Shown: positions 16,672 to 26,300 of the stretch, piece by piece | Position numbering within the stretch: position 1 is the stretch's first letter | Layout of the letters: each line of letters starts with the position of its first letter | Source: Geosporobacter ferrireducens | GTDB lineage: Bacteria; Bacillota; Clostridia; Peptostreptococcales; Thermotaleaceae | NCBI RefSeq assembly: GCF_001750685.1 | Contig: NZ_CP017269.1 | Location: forward strand, 2,273,416 to 2,337,415 | Direction of reading: 5' to 3' | Length of the DNA: 64,000 bases | Notes under the pieces: model-generated | What the model was told of the DNA's origin: nothing | The model's input: the letters and a program-made list of their open reading frames with translations, nothing else | Database searches by the model: none | Made by a program: the position numbers and the translations under genes

Positions 16672-17139
16672 CTAAAATCTTATCGCCATATGACTTAAGG
16701 TCATCATAATCACTGCAGCAATACAATTGCCTGCAAAAATAACAGCAAAAGCAGGCTTCACCCGCATATCCAGCAGAGAGGCTGCAATGGATCCACTCCA
16801 CACTCCAGTGGTTGGGATGGGTACAGCAACAAAAAGGAGCAGTCCCCAGAGGCTGTATTTTTGAATCCGGCTTGTTTTTTTCAAAGTTCGATGGGTCACC
16901 CATTCTACAAATCTTCTAAATGCGGGCATCTTACGAAGCTTCCTAAAAATAGGCTTTAAGAACAGCAATAAAAAAGGTACCGGAATCATGCTTCCTACAA
17001 TGCCTAAAACCATTGCATGCAGGGGACTCATTCCCAACGATACGCCCATAGGAATCGCCACCCGAAGCTCCATTACCGGCATGGCAGCAACCATCAGCAC
17101 CATAATCTCTTTTGTCAAAAAATCCAAAATTGTACTCAT
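16672..17139 (-). CDS. Small multidrug-export family membrane protein (COG2426)
   Basis: 155 residues with four to five hydrophobic segments and the motifs VAAMPVMELRVAIPMGVSLG and AVPIPTTGVWSGSIAASLL, characteristic of the PF06695/COG2426 'small multi-drug export' family, a DedA-like half fold. The family's transport role is weakly documented. It appears monocistronic and ends about 30 bases before the start codon region of the lipoprotein gene. Confidence 0.85.
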   Translation of the reverse strand: MSTILDFLTKEIMVLMVAAMPVMELRVAIPMGVSLGMSPLHAMVLGIVGSMIPVPFLLLFLKPIFRKLRKMPAFRRFVEWVTHRTLKKTSRIQKYSLWGLLLFVAVPIPTTGVWSGSIAASLLDMRVKPAFAVIFAGNCIAAVIMMTLSHMAIRF

Positions 17140-17270
17140 CCCTAGCTCCCTCAGTTAGTATTTTTCAGAACCACAAAGTATTTGTTTCCTGCATCTATAT
17201 TTCCTTAAAACCATTATATAGGAATCTTCAGCTTTTATGAACCTTTATTTATCTGCCAAAGTATGTATAA

Positions 17271-17312
17271 ACAAAATAAAAAGGATTGAAAGCTCTTTAG
17301 AACTTTCAACCC
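17271..17312 (-). terminator. Terminator after the tRNA pair
   Basis: Stem GGGTTGAAAG / CTTTCAATCC with T-rich downstream sequence on the minus strand. Confidence 0.75.
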
Positions 17313-17334
17313 GCTTTTTATCCCTCACGTAAAT

Positions 17335-17409
17335 TGGTGACCCATCCGGGAATCGAACCCGGGTTACCGCCGTGAAAGGGCGGTGTCTTGACCGCTTGAC
17401 CAATGGGCC
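17335..17409 (-). tRNA. tRNA-Glu (TTC)
   Basis: Minus-strand cloverleaf: acceptor GGCCCAT/ATGGGTC, anticodon arm CCGCC-CTTTCAC-GGCGG with anticodon TTC, T arm with GGTTCGATTCC, encoded 3' CCA at 17335-17337. Confidence 0.96.
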
Positions 17410-17416
17410 GAAAAAA

Positions 17417-17493
17417 TGGTCGGGGTGGCAGGATTTGAACCCGCGGCCCTCTGGTCCCAAACCAGATGCGCTACCAAACTGCGCTACACCCCG
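17417..17493 (-). tRNA. tRNA-Pro (TGG)
   Basis: Minus-strand cloverleaf: acceptor CGGGGTG/CACCCCG, anticodon arm CTGGT-TTGGGA-CCAG with anticodon TGG, T loop GGTTCAAATCC, encoded CCA at 17417-17419. Cotranscribed with tRNA-Glu, 7 bases apart. Confidence 0.96.
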
Positions 17494-17509
17494 TTTTTGT
17501 CACTACACT

Positions 17510-17538
17510 ATTATATGCTACAAGAACTCAAAATGCAA
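17510..17538 (-). promoter_or_regulatory. SigA-type promoter of the tRNA operon
   Basis: Minus strand TTGCAT, 17-base spacer, TATAAT, about 17 bases before the tRNA-Pro 5' end. Near-consensus housekeeping promoter. Confidence 0.8.
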
Positions 17539-17798
17539 CATGAATTTTCAAAAATTTTATCCCATTAATTGGAAACTTCTCCATGCTTTTGTAACAGTAT
17601 CTTAATATAACAAACCCGGTTCTTTCGGTATAATGAAAACATGGGGGACAACTACATGAACAAATCTTTTCAAGAGCTGCTGAAACATTTTCCAATGATT
17701 TACGTCTTAATTAGGGCGGTGTTTTCAGATGTAAGCTTTACCGGACAACTAAATACTGTACATATAACATTTATCACCTAAGAAAGGAGCAATGATCT
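17539..17798 (+). other. Leader region of the secreted glycosidase gene
   Basis: No RNA gene is recognised here. A TATAAT at about 17631 could serve a plus-strand promoter. A 41-codon frame (17656-17781, ATG after GGGGGA) precedes the gene; it has no recognisable family and may be a leader peptide or chance. Confidence 0.35.
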
Positions 17799-20627
17799 AT
17801 GCTAAATCGCAAAAGACTTTTCACACTGTTACTAACCTTCGTTACCCTGTTTTCTATTAACCTGGATGCCCTTGTCTATGCGGACTGGACTACCTCTATT
17901 TATGAAAACAGGAACACAACCACGATCGCAAAGGGTGTCATCCATGAGCATATTCAGCGGTTTACCGATGCTGGCTGGCTCAACATTAACGTCCTGCGCA
18001 TCTCTCTGTCGGAGCCTTCCAATACAATAGACCTGCTAATGGGCCCCAATGGATTAAGTGAAAAAGCAAGACTATCTGAAATGGTAAGTCAAAACGAAAG
18101 GGTTGTTGGTGCTATCAATGGAGACTTTTTCATGACCAATAATTCTTCTACTATCGGGCCAATGGTTCAAGACGGTCAGTTGCTTGCAACCCCATTCTCC
18201 AAGCCTGATCAGATGGCAACCTTTAATATTACCAATGAGGGCATGCCCTATATCGCCCCTTGGGTATACGCAAAAATAGAACTGCAGGACAATAATGGAC
18301 TTGCACTAAACGTCGGTCTTGTCAACAAAGAAACCGACTATAATAGCTCTGTAATTCTCTATACACCACAATGGGGAGCAGAAGCACCAGCCCCCCACAA
18401 AAACCTTACAAATCCGACATATCTGGTAGTCGAAAATGATACAGTAAAACAAATCGCAGCAGCCTCTGCAGATGGCATTGCCATTCCTGCCAATGGTTAT
18501 GTAATCTTGACTTCCAGCAGCAGTTCCGATCGTATCCGCCAATCTCTCCTGGTGGAAGATCCCGTATCTCTGTCCTTTACTGCTGAACCGGATTTAAATA
18601 ATCTGTCCTTGACCCTTGGCGGCGGTGCAACCCTGGTAAAAAATGGTGTTGCTGCTTCTACTTTCACCCATAATATCACAGGAAGCCATCCAAGAACGGC
18701 CTTGGGAATCTCCAGGGACAAGCAGGAGGTTCTTCTTGTAACCATTGATGGCCGTACTTCCTCCTATACAGGGGTAACCCAGCAGGAGTTAGCCAATATT
18801 ATGGTTTATCTCGGTGCCTATGATGCCATGAATCTGGACGGCGGCGGTTCTACCGAAATGATCGTCAGACCTTTGGGGGAGAACAATAAAAAAATCGCCA
18901 ACAATCTTTCTGATGGCGGTGAAAGACGCCTGATGAATGGAATCGGCGTTGTGAACAACGCTCCAATAACAGATTTGTCGGGCATCATCCTTGAAGTCCA
19001 AGATAAAAATGTATTTGTCAATACTTCCAGAGAATTGACATTAAAAGCCTATGATAAAAACCATAATCCTCTGAATGTAGATTGGAGCAGAGTATCCTGG
19101 GAAGTATCCGGGGTCCAAGGCACTGTACAGGGCAACAGCTTCCGTCCTACGACTGCGGGAAGCGCCTTGATTACAGCGCAATACGATGGCACTGCTGCAA
19201 GCTTGGCACTCCGTGTATTGGACAACCCGGTACGTCTCAGCCTGTCTCCGGCTACCCTGAACTTAGGCGCGAATGCCGAAAAACAGATTCAAGCAACTTT
19301 GGTTAATGGAGATGGTTATAGTGCATCCATTCATCCTAGAGAATTAAACTTTTCGATCCCTGCCGGATTGGGTACAATGGATGACAGAGGATTTTTTAGA
19401 GCCTCAGCACAAGGAGCCACTGGTTTGATTCAGGCCACCTATGGAAATCTAGAGGCATATATTGCTGCAACAGTAGGTACACAGGACCGGGTAATCGATA
19501 ATTTTGAAAAACTCAGTGGTACTTTCCTCTCCTACCCGACGGAAGTCAAAGGAAGCTATGAATTGGCTTCTATTGCGAAGGAAGGGAATTTCTCCGGTAA
19601 GTTATCCTATGATTTTACTACAACCGATGCCACAAGGGCGGCCTACCTCGTCTTTAACAATGGCGGCATTTCGTTGGAACAAAGACCTTCAAAAATTGGG
19701 ATGTGGGTATTTGGCAATGAGGGTGGCGGACATTGGTTAAGAGCTAAGGCCGTAGGAGCTGACGGTACAGCGCAAACCATCGATCTGAGTTCCAGCATCG
19801 ATTGGGAGGGGTGGAAATATGTAGAAGCCAATATCCCAAGCACGATGAAAGCACCGATCAAGCTTGAAAGAATTTATGTGGTACAAACAGATCCATTGAT
19901 TAAAAATACAGGAAGTATCTTAATCGATCAACTGACTGCCTCTTATCCTATAAGCTACCAAGGAACAGTCCCTGCTCCTGCAAGTACCGCCGATAAGAGA
20001 AATGTAAAAGCAGAACTAAAAGGCGAAAATTCGTTCCGGTTCTTTGCCCATGGATTGGTAAGCGGTATTGATACACTCCAAGACAATATGGCTGTAACCA
20101 AAATGGCTGAGTTGGCCAACAAAGAGACAGAGATGAGTCTTTTTACAGAGGCAGTAGATCCTTCTCTCAGCAAGGCCCTAAAGAATCCTGTATTCCTAGG
20201 CAATAGCGGCTATGCCTCCACCAAACATAAAAACAGCCTCTTTATAAAGCTGGATAACACAAAAGGTGGTCTGCGCGAAACCAATGTATCTCAATGGTCT
20301 TGGTTCCTGAAAACGATGGAAAATCTAGACGCAGGCAGTGTATTTGTAGTGCTGCCAAAATCGCTTGCCTTCAAAGACCCATTAGAAGAAAAACTTTTTA
20401 AGGATACACTTAAGAAAGCCAAAGAAAACAAAAATGCAGACATCTGGGTATTTACACCGAGTACAAACGGCTTTGCCGTAACACCGGAAGAAGGCATACG
20501 CTATGTCTCTTTAAAGGCTTTTCCAAAAAACAATGACTATGATATCTTTACCCAACTTCAGTATATGCGCTTTACTGTAAACGATGATCAGGTAACTTAT
20601 GAAATACTTCCAATGTACACAAAATAA
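17799..20627 (+). CDS. Secreted phosphodiester glycosidase (NAGPA domain) protein
   Basis: 942 residues, one of the few plus-strand genes. Signal peptide (LFTLLLTFVTLFSINLDALVYA). Residues about 110-390 form a NAGPA-type phosphodiester glycosidase domain: RVVGAINGDFF, RTALGISRDKQEVLLVTIDG and MNLDGGGSTEM, the family's signature GGGST. Then Ig-like repeats (about 395-560), a jelly-roll carbohydrate-binding-like domain (about 570-710), and a C-terminal domain resembling calcineurin-like surface proteins. It probably trims wall or capsule glycan phosphodiesters outside the cell. AAAGGAG precedes ATG. A shared terminator follows. Confidence 0.88.
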   Translation: MLNRKRLFTLLLTFVTLFSINLDALVYADWTTSIYENRNTTTIAKGVIHEHIQRFTDAGWLNINVLRISLSEPSNTIDLLMGPNGLSEKARLSEMVSQNERVVGAINGDFFMTNNSSTIGPMVQDGQLLATPFSKPDQMATFNITNEGMPYIAPWVYAKIELQDNNGLALNVGLVNKETDYNSSVILYTPQWGAEAPAPHKNLTNPTYLVVENDTVKQIAAASADGIAIPANGYVILTSSSSSDRIRQSLLVEDPVSLSFTAEPDLNNLSLTLGGGATLVKNGVAASTFTHNITGSHPRTALGISRDKQEVLLVTIDGRTSSYTGVTQQELANIMVYLGAYDAMNLDGGGSTEMIVRPLGENNKKIANNLSDGGERRLMNGIGVVNNAPITDLSGIILEVQDKNVFVNTSRELTLKAYDKNHNPLNVDWSRVSWEVSGVQGTVQGNSFRPTTAGSALITAQYDGTAASLALRVLDNPVRLSLSPATLNLGANAEKQIQATLVNGDGYSASIHPRELNFSIPAGLGTMDDRGFFRASAQGATGLIQATYGNLEAYIAATVGTQDRVIDNFEKLSGTFLSYPTEVKGSYELASIAKEGNFSGKLSYDFTTTDATRAAYLVFNNGGISLEQRPSKIGMWVFGNEGGGHWLRAKAVGADGTAQTIDLSSSIDWEGWKYVEANIPSTMKAPIKLERIYVVQTDPLIKNTGSILIDQLTASYPISYQGTVPAPASTADKRNVKAELKGENSFRFFAHGLVSGIDTLQDNMAVTKMAELANKETEMSLFTEAVDPSLSKALKNPVFLGNSGYASTKHKNSLFIKLDNTKGGLRETNVSQWSWFLKTMENLDAGSVFVVLPKSLAFKDPLEEKLFKDTLKKAKENKNADIWVFTPSTNGFAVTPEEGIRYVSLKAFPKNNDYDIFTQLQYMRFTVNDDQVTYEILPMYTK

Positions 20628-20630
20628 GTA

Positions 20631-20669
20631 AAAAGTAAATCCGAGGGGCGCTGTCTCTCGGATTTACTT
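20631..20669. terminator. Bidirectional terminator between convergent genes
   Basis: AAAAAGTAAATCCGAG / CTCGGATTTACTTTTT stem with A and T runs on both sides serves the plus-strand glycosidase gene and the convergent minus-strand gene. Confidence 0.9.
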
Positions 20670-20670
20670 T

Positions 20671-21159
20671 TTATTTGGCCAATAAACTGTGCAGTAAATT
20701 CAACTCATGTTCAAACAGATTATCATATAAAATATCTTGTACCTTTCGAACTACATCCTCAGTAACTTCTTGATTCAAAACAGTCTTTAACTGCATTGCA
20801 TTATCATATCCTATTCCCTCTAACAGATTCCTCACCCGCTCCTGATCTTCGATAGAAATACCTTTATTCACATTTCCTGTGTTGATTTTTTCTATGTAAA
20901 CCTGAATAAACCGCTGTAACGTTGCATCATCGATAACCGGTTGATCCTGTGCCTGTTCTCCTACAATAAAATCATCAAAGTATAAATCTTCCCGAGGGTT
21001 TACCTGGACGCTATCTCCCAGCTCACCATAAGGAAGATATCCCGTCATATGATTGGGTATAAAACCATTCTCTTGAGGCGTCATACTGATAATACCAAGA
21101 ACTGTAATAACGGTCAATGCTACTAAGACCATGACGTTTCCACTCTTTAAAGGCGCCAT
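20671..21159 (-). CDS. Hypothetical membrane-anchored protein
   Basis: 162 residues. One N-terminal membrane helix (VMVLVALTVITVLGIISM), an extracytoplasmic acidic linker, and a helical domain from about residue 75 (DDATLQRFIQVYIEKINTGN, DQERVRNLLEGIGYDNAMQL). I do not recognise a family. GGAGG precedes the ATG. Neighbouring spore genes (Spo0E-like, yyaC) on the other strand give weak context for a sporulation or envelope role. Confidence 0.75.
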   Translation of the reverse strand: MAPLKSGNVMVLVALTVITVLGIISMTPQENGFIPNHMTGYLPYGELGDSVQVNPREDLYFDDFIVGEQAQDQPVIDDATLQRFIQVYIEKINTGNVNKGISIEDQERVRNLLEGIGYDNAMQLKTVLNQEVTEDVVRKVQDILYDNLFEHELNLLHSLLAK

Positions 21160-21305
21160 GATAATTCCTCCTTATTGAATATTCTCTATTCAATAGTATG
21201 GGAATATCAGCTGTTCTTTATGCACTTGTTTCTATGAATCATCTTGCTATCTCTTTTTTTTTAGTATAAAATGATGAGAGTATTATTGTACAAGAGAGAG
21301 GTGTA

Positions 21306-21488
21306 GTGATGACTGCTGCTACAGAGTTGTACCTGGAAATTGAACTGCTGCGTAAAAAGCTTTATAAGCTGATTGAGGAAAATTCTCTCGATGTAAACCT
21401 TGAAGAAATCATAAACGTCAGCAGAGAGTTGGATCAGTTAATTTTAATTTACCAAAAAGAAGAGTACTTAAAAGAACGTAAAGAATAG
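21306..21488 (+). CDS. Spo0E family aspartyl-phosphatase
   Basis: A 60-residue two-helix protein with SRELDQLILIY, matching the SxxLDxLI signature of Spo0E-like phosphatases, which remove phosphate from Spo0A~P and delay sporulation. Helix 1 is LEIELLRKKLYKLIEE. Starts at GTG 21306 or the adjacent ATG 21309, after GAGAGAGG. Monocistronic. Confidence 0.85.
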   Translation: MMTAATELYLEIELLRKKLYKLIEENSLDVNLEEIINVSRELDQLILIYQKEEYLKERKE

Positions 21489-21558
21489 TACTTATCATTT
21501 ATGTCATTATACCTGCCACCTTCTTATATACATATTCATATAAGGAGGTGTTCTTTAT

Positions 21559-22101
21559 TTGAGAAAATATAATCCACTGCATCCCACAGGCATTCAAGTT
21601 CATTTTACCGACGAAAATGCACCCATGGTTTTGTGTGAAGTACTGAAAGCCCATATGTTTGAACAGACTATCATCCTTTGTATCGGTACAGACCGCTGTA
21701 TTGGCGATGCATTGGGCCCTTTAGTCGGTACCCTTTTAGAAAATAGAAACTTCAGATATCCGCTGTACGGCAGCCTGGATCATCCGATCCATGCAATCAA
21801 CCTGGAATCTTCTTTAGAAAAAATTAAGACAGAACATCCCGATGCCTATGTCATCGCTATAGATGCCTGCCTTGGTCAAGAAAATCTGATCGGTAATATC
21901 CATATAAAGAATGGTCCCATCTATCCCGGCAAAGGAGTTGGTAAATCTTTGCCACAGGTGGGTCATTTATCCATCGTTGGTATTGTAGATAAACTTCAAA
22001 ATGATGATCTCTACGCCATTCATCACATCCGTCTCAGTCTGATCATGCACATGGCTCAAATTATTGCCGATGCTTTTATGCTGGCAACCTATTTGAGTTA
22101 G
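21559..22101 (+). CDS. yyaC: Spore protease-like protein YyaC
   Basis: 180 residues of the YyaC (TIGR02841) family, related in fold to the germination protease GPR and hydrogenase-maturation proteases. Seen: CIGTDRCIGDALGPLVGTLL, VIAIDACLGQ, KGVGKSLPQVGHLSIVGIV. The start is TTG: AAGGAGGTG lies 8 bases upstream and no ATG is nearby. Made in sporulating Firmicutes; substrate not known. Confidence 0.92.
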   Translation: MRKYNPLHPTGIQVHFTDENAPMVLCEVLKAHMFEQTIILCIGTDRCIGDALGPLVGTLLENRNFRYPLYGSLDHPIHAINLESSLEKIKTEHPDAYVIAIDACLGQENLIGNIHIKNGPIYPGKGVGKSLPQVGHLSIVGIVDKLQNDDLYAIHHIRLSLIMHMAQIIADAFMLATYLS

Positions 22102-22104
22102 ACT

Positions 22105-23043
22105 TTACAACAGCATTGCGATGGCAGGGATTGTCGCCATCGATAAAATTGTTGAAACAAACACTGACTGGGAAGCCAAGTGATAGTCATTTCCATATCT
22201 TGTAGACATGATGGCACAATTCGCAGCTACAGGCATAGCCGTTATTAGCACGGGAATCCCTACCATCATTCCCTGGAAACCCAGTGCCCTTAAAACACCC
22301 ATTACTATTAGTGGAATCACCAAAAGCCGCAAGCTGCTTGCAATAAATATCTTTCCATTGGCAAATATCTCTTGTATTTTTGTATCTGCCAGTATAGAGC
22401 CAATAAAGACCATCGATAAAGGTGTAGAAGTACTGCCGATCATCTGAAAGGCAGAGAATACCGGTCCCGGCAGCCGTGTAGAAGTCACGAAGAGGCAAAA
22501 ACCTGTAAGAACAGAGATTAAGCCTGGATTGATCAGCAGTTTTAAGTCAATACTTCCCCGGCTGTCTAAAACCGCAGCTTTTTTCTCCATCAGGGGCCTG
22601 CTTAGAACCATTACCCCATAGGTCCAAAGGACTGCATTGAAGGGTAAATTGTACAGGGCGGCATAAAAAACCCCCTGCTCTCCATAGATGGCATTCACAA
22701 CAGGGTAGCCCATGAATCCAACATTAGAAAATACAGTAATAAACTGAAAAATATCTCTGGCAGATCCTTCTATTTTTAACACGCTGGGTACAAATGCTGC
22801 AATACATATAGACAACGCATACACCGCACAGGAGATCAGCACCAGCGCACCGCTTTTCACCAGCGCTTCAGTGGTAAAGCTATAACTGCTTAAAGAACTG
22901 ATAATCAATGCCGGAAGTGCTACGCTAGTAACGAAACTGCTAACATCCCGATTCATATCATTGCTGATAACCCCAAGTTTTTTGCTGATATATCCAACAA
23001 CAATCAGTAAAAATAGAATAAATATCTGATTTAGTGTTTCCAA
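22105..23043 (-). CDS. AEC (auxin efflux carrier) family transporter
   Basis: About ten membrane helices in 312 residues. Family patterns: FILFLLIVVGYISKKLGVI at the N-terminus, VFSNVGFMGYPVVNAIYG in the first half, and TAMPVAANCAIMSTRYG near the end, the broken-helix crossover of AEC permeases. TTG at 23043 is preferred because GGAGG sits 7 bases upstream; an ATG at 23061 lies before that GGAGG. Substrate likely a small carboxylate, not determinable here. Convergent with yyaC, 3 bases apart. Confidence 0.88.
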   Translation of the reverse strand: METLNQIFILFLLIVVGYISKKLGVISNDMNRDVSSFVTSVALPALIISSLSSYSFTTEALVKSGALVLISCAVYALSICIAAFVPSVLKIEGSARDIFQFITVFSNVGFMGYPVVNAIYGEQGVFYAALYNLPFNAVLWTYGVMVLSRPLMEKKAAVLDSRGSIDLKLLINPGLISVLTGFCLFVTSTRLPGPVFSAFQMIGSTSTPLSMVFIGSILADTKIQEIFANGKIFIASSLRLLVIPLIVMGVLRALGFQGMMVGIPVLITAMPVAANCAIMSTRYGNDYHLASQSVFVSTILSMATIPAIAMLL

Positions 23044-23131
23044 CGAGCATCCTCCTTCCACCCTATCATTATATCATGGGACTTCTGGAAAAGGTACCCT
23101 GCTCAGGAAAGTTTCAGATATCTGTAAAAAA

Positions 23132-23308
23132 TGCAAAAATAGGGGCTGTTGCACAACAAAAGAATAGTGCGTCACAACAGGGTCGCGGACGACCACAGGT
23201 CGCCCCTACTATTTATCTTTGTAGGGACGACCTGTGGTCGTCCGTAGGATGAATTATCTGAAGAATCCTTAGGTCGCACTAATCTACTTTTGCGACACTC
23301 CCTATTTT
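23132..23308. repeat. Palindromic MITE-like element with internal inverted repeat
   Basis: Imperfect outer ends (AAAATAGGGGCTGTTGCA and, inverted, AAAATAGGGAGTGTCGCA) surround an inner inverted repeat of about 23 bp (GACGACCACAGGTCGCCCCTAC and its partner at 23221-23242). No open frame. Looks like a non-autonomous mobile element with a second hairpin repeat inside it. Confidence 0.65.
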
Positions 23309-26300
23309 TTATTTTAATGCATTCATAATCACTGTGACCGCTTCTGCTCTTGTCGCTTTTCCACTGGGGCGGAAGCTATCATCCGGATAACCGTTGATAA
23401 TTTCTTGCGCTGTAATAGTATCCACTGCATTTACAGCCCATGCTGAAATGTCTTTACTGTCTGTAAACGCCTTAACAGTAGCAGCACTTTCCAGCTTAGC
23501 AGCTTTTACGATCATGGCAGCCATTTGCTCTCTGGTAATCATGTCATTTGGTCTAAATTTGTCTGCGTCATAGCCGCTTACAATACCATATGCAGCTGCT
23601 GTAGCAATATAATCTTTTGCCCAGTGATTGAAGGTGTCTGTAAATATTGTGCCTGATTTTTGCTCCAATTTAAAGGCTTTTACAAGCACTGTAGCAAACT
23701 CTGCCCTAGTAATGTGATCATTGGGCCTGAAGGTCTGATCTGGATATCCAGTGATAGCACCGGCTCCAATAAGCTTTAGGATATTTGCCTCTGCCCAGTG
23801 TCCCTTAATGTCTGTTATCTCAGTCGCCTGAGCAGGTTCGTCCGCTGCCTCTGCTGCTTTTTCTACTGCCAATACAGCAAACTTTGTAAAATGATCTGTT
23901 TCACCAGCTACTTTCCCAGCTTCAAAATCTATCTCTATGTTGTCTAGTTTTATCCATTCCTTTTTATCCTCGTTGAACCAGAACAATGCTAATTCATGTT
24001 TTTGCGCATCATATTGACCTTTATCAAATGGCAATATAATTTTCACAGCCTTTTTGAAATTCTCCGAAAGGTTTTTGTTGATCTCATAAATCTTGCTAAG
24101 CAGCTTCATATTTGCCGGTACCGATAAGCCGGATGGATTTCCTATAACGCTTACAGTCACTACAAAGTCATGATCAAGTCCATTGGCCGGGAAGACCAGT
24201 CTTACTCCATTCAGTGTTACGGTTGCTCCTGCAGCCCCATTGACTGCAGCCTTTGGTGTGGAGCTGCTTCCACCACCTCCACCCCCACTGCCGCCTCCAC
24301 TTGGAGGGTCTGTTACAGGGGTTACGGTACCTGGTATTGCATCATAGATAGCATTTGCCAACATCCTAAATTGATGATGGGGATGAGCTCTATTGGCAAT
24401 ATGATTGGCAAACAATGTAATCTTTGCATCTTCTACCTGATCTTGGATAATATAAGCCTTTCCTTTGACCAAATGATTGTTTGGCCACCAACCTGCTTTG
24501 AAATAATCATCTTCATTGCTGATACGTGCTAATACTCTAGCCTTTTCGGGTATGCTTTCAATCCATGAACCGGATTTATTGTATAACACCTCATTCTCAT
24601 TATAGTTTCCTGTAATCACACTATCAGTGTCTACACTGGCTCTTAATACCCCTTCATGACTGCTTCCGGTTCGTCCCCTGGATAAACCTGGAAGCAACCC
24701 TGAAGCGGCCATTGAATTAATTGCATTTCCGCCTACGCCCACATAGGAGGTTCCAGATTGAATGAGCCCCTTAATAATACTATTATTTGCATTTCCTGAT
24801 TCATCTACGATAACATTTGCTTCATTATAATTGACCGGATGGAAACCTAAAAACTTTAAAACAAAGGTAAGCTCACTGCCAAAAGCTGCTACCTTCGGCT
24901 GCTTTAGAAGCTTAAGCGCAGCATTTCCTACATAAGGAGCCAACTCTAAATAATAGTGATCTTTAAGCGCTTCTAAATCCTCTTTATTTACTACAAAATC
25001 CCCTTTTACAAAATCATCACCATTGGAATACACCATCTGAACCGGTTTATTCCCAGCTAACAATACATTTACTGCTTTAATTGCATCATTATTTGTATTT
25101 CGAATAACCAGCTTCTCTACATTCCATGGAATATCAGTTTTCGGAATCGTAACGGTTGAAACCTTTTGCATTTTGCCTTGGAAAGCGCCTTCTGCTCTAA
25201 TCTCATATTTGTCGAAACCCCTTAGATCAGGAAATGAACTTGTAACTTCTGCATACATAGCCGGCCAGTCAGAGAAATCAGAACCATCATATAGTAAGGT
25301 ATTTGCGTAGCCACGTTTTGCTTGATGCATAGGGATGACAAAACTTCCAACCGGATAGGTTTGATTTCCTACTGTAACATCTGTAGTCGTTCTTTCTACC
25401 TTTACACCATTTCTTAAGAAATATTGGGCCATTTCATAGGCTGCCAATGGATTCTTTTGCAGTTCTTTTTCTACAGGGATTACATAATAGTCTGGGAAGA
25501 AGTTTGCATGCTCACCTCTTGGTCTTCCTATTTTTTCACCTTTTGCATTTATATAATGGGAGTCTACCGGATTTGCCGCATCTATTCCCTCTACGCCGCG
25601 TCTATATATTTCTAATTGGTTTTTAAACAGTTTATCCTTATTCTCCAAGACATAATCGATTGATCCTAAACCGGCATATACCACAGCATCATTAGAATCT
25701 TGATTTAGTTCAGGCATTTCGATAGTATGTCCCATGGCTCCATGAATCATTGCATACATCGCACCGTAAATAGGCGCTGAATCATCCCAGCCTGAACCGT
25801 AATCATATTTAGGAATAATATAACCCGTATATTTCGTATTACTAACTCCGGCTTTGCCCATTGCGTGGGCATGGTCTATCATTCCATTCATCAATAGATC
25901 GTATTCGTAGTTTGGATCATGGGGCGGCGTACATGGCTCAATTAGAAAATCAGATACAAAGCCATGCAAATCGTTGAAAATCATTGGAGACCATTTTGCT
26001 ATTTCTTCGGCAACGGCTACAGTTTCTATCTGCATTTGATAACTCATATCCCTATTCGGATCAAATCCATGAACTGTAGTTCTTGTATTGTGATATCTTC
26101 CATCCGGATTATGGGCAAAGTTAAATAGTATAATAAAGTTATCCAATATCTCTTCTACACTAAGCTTTACTTCTACTTCCGTACCTTTCTTCACGGTATT
26201 AAATGCTATCTCATCCTGTGTTGCCAGCATTTCAAGCAAATCTATTTGAGCATCGATTCCCGGTGCTTCGTCCGAGTGCATATTATTAAACCAAATAGCA

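Noticed and set aside
16652..16903. 83-codon minus-strand frame
   Set aside because: Overlaps the small multidrug-export gene in another frame; composition is unusual and no family is recognised.
17245..17605. Short frames on both strands around 17.3-17.5 kb
   Set aside because: They translate the tRNA-Glu and tRNA-Pro genes.
17656..17781. 41-codon leader peptide before the glycosidase gene
   Set aside because: It has a ribosome site, but there is no conserved motif or attenuator structure to support it; mentioned only in the region note.
22187..22498. 103-codon minus-strand frame
   Set aside because: Shadow of the AEC permease gene.
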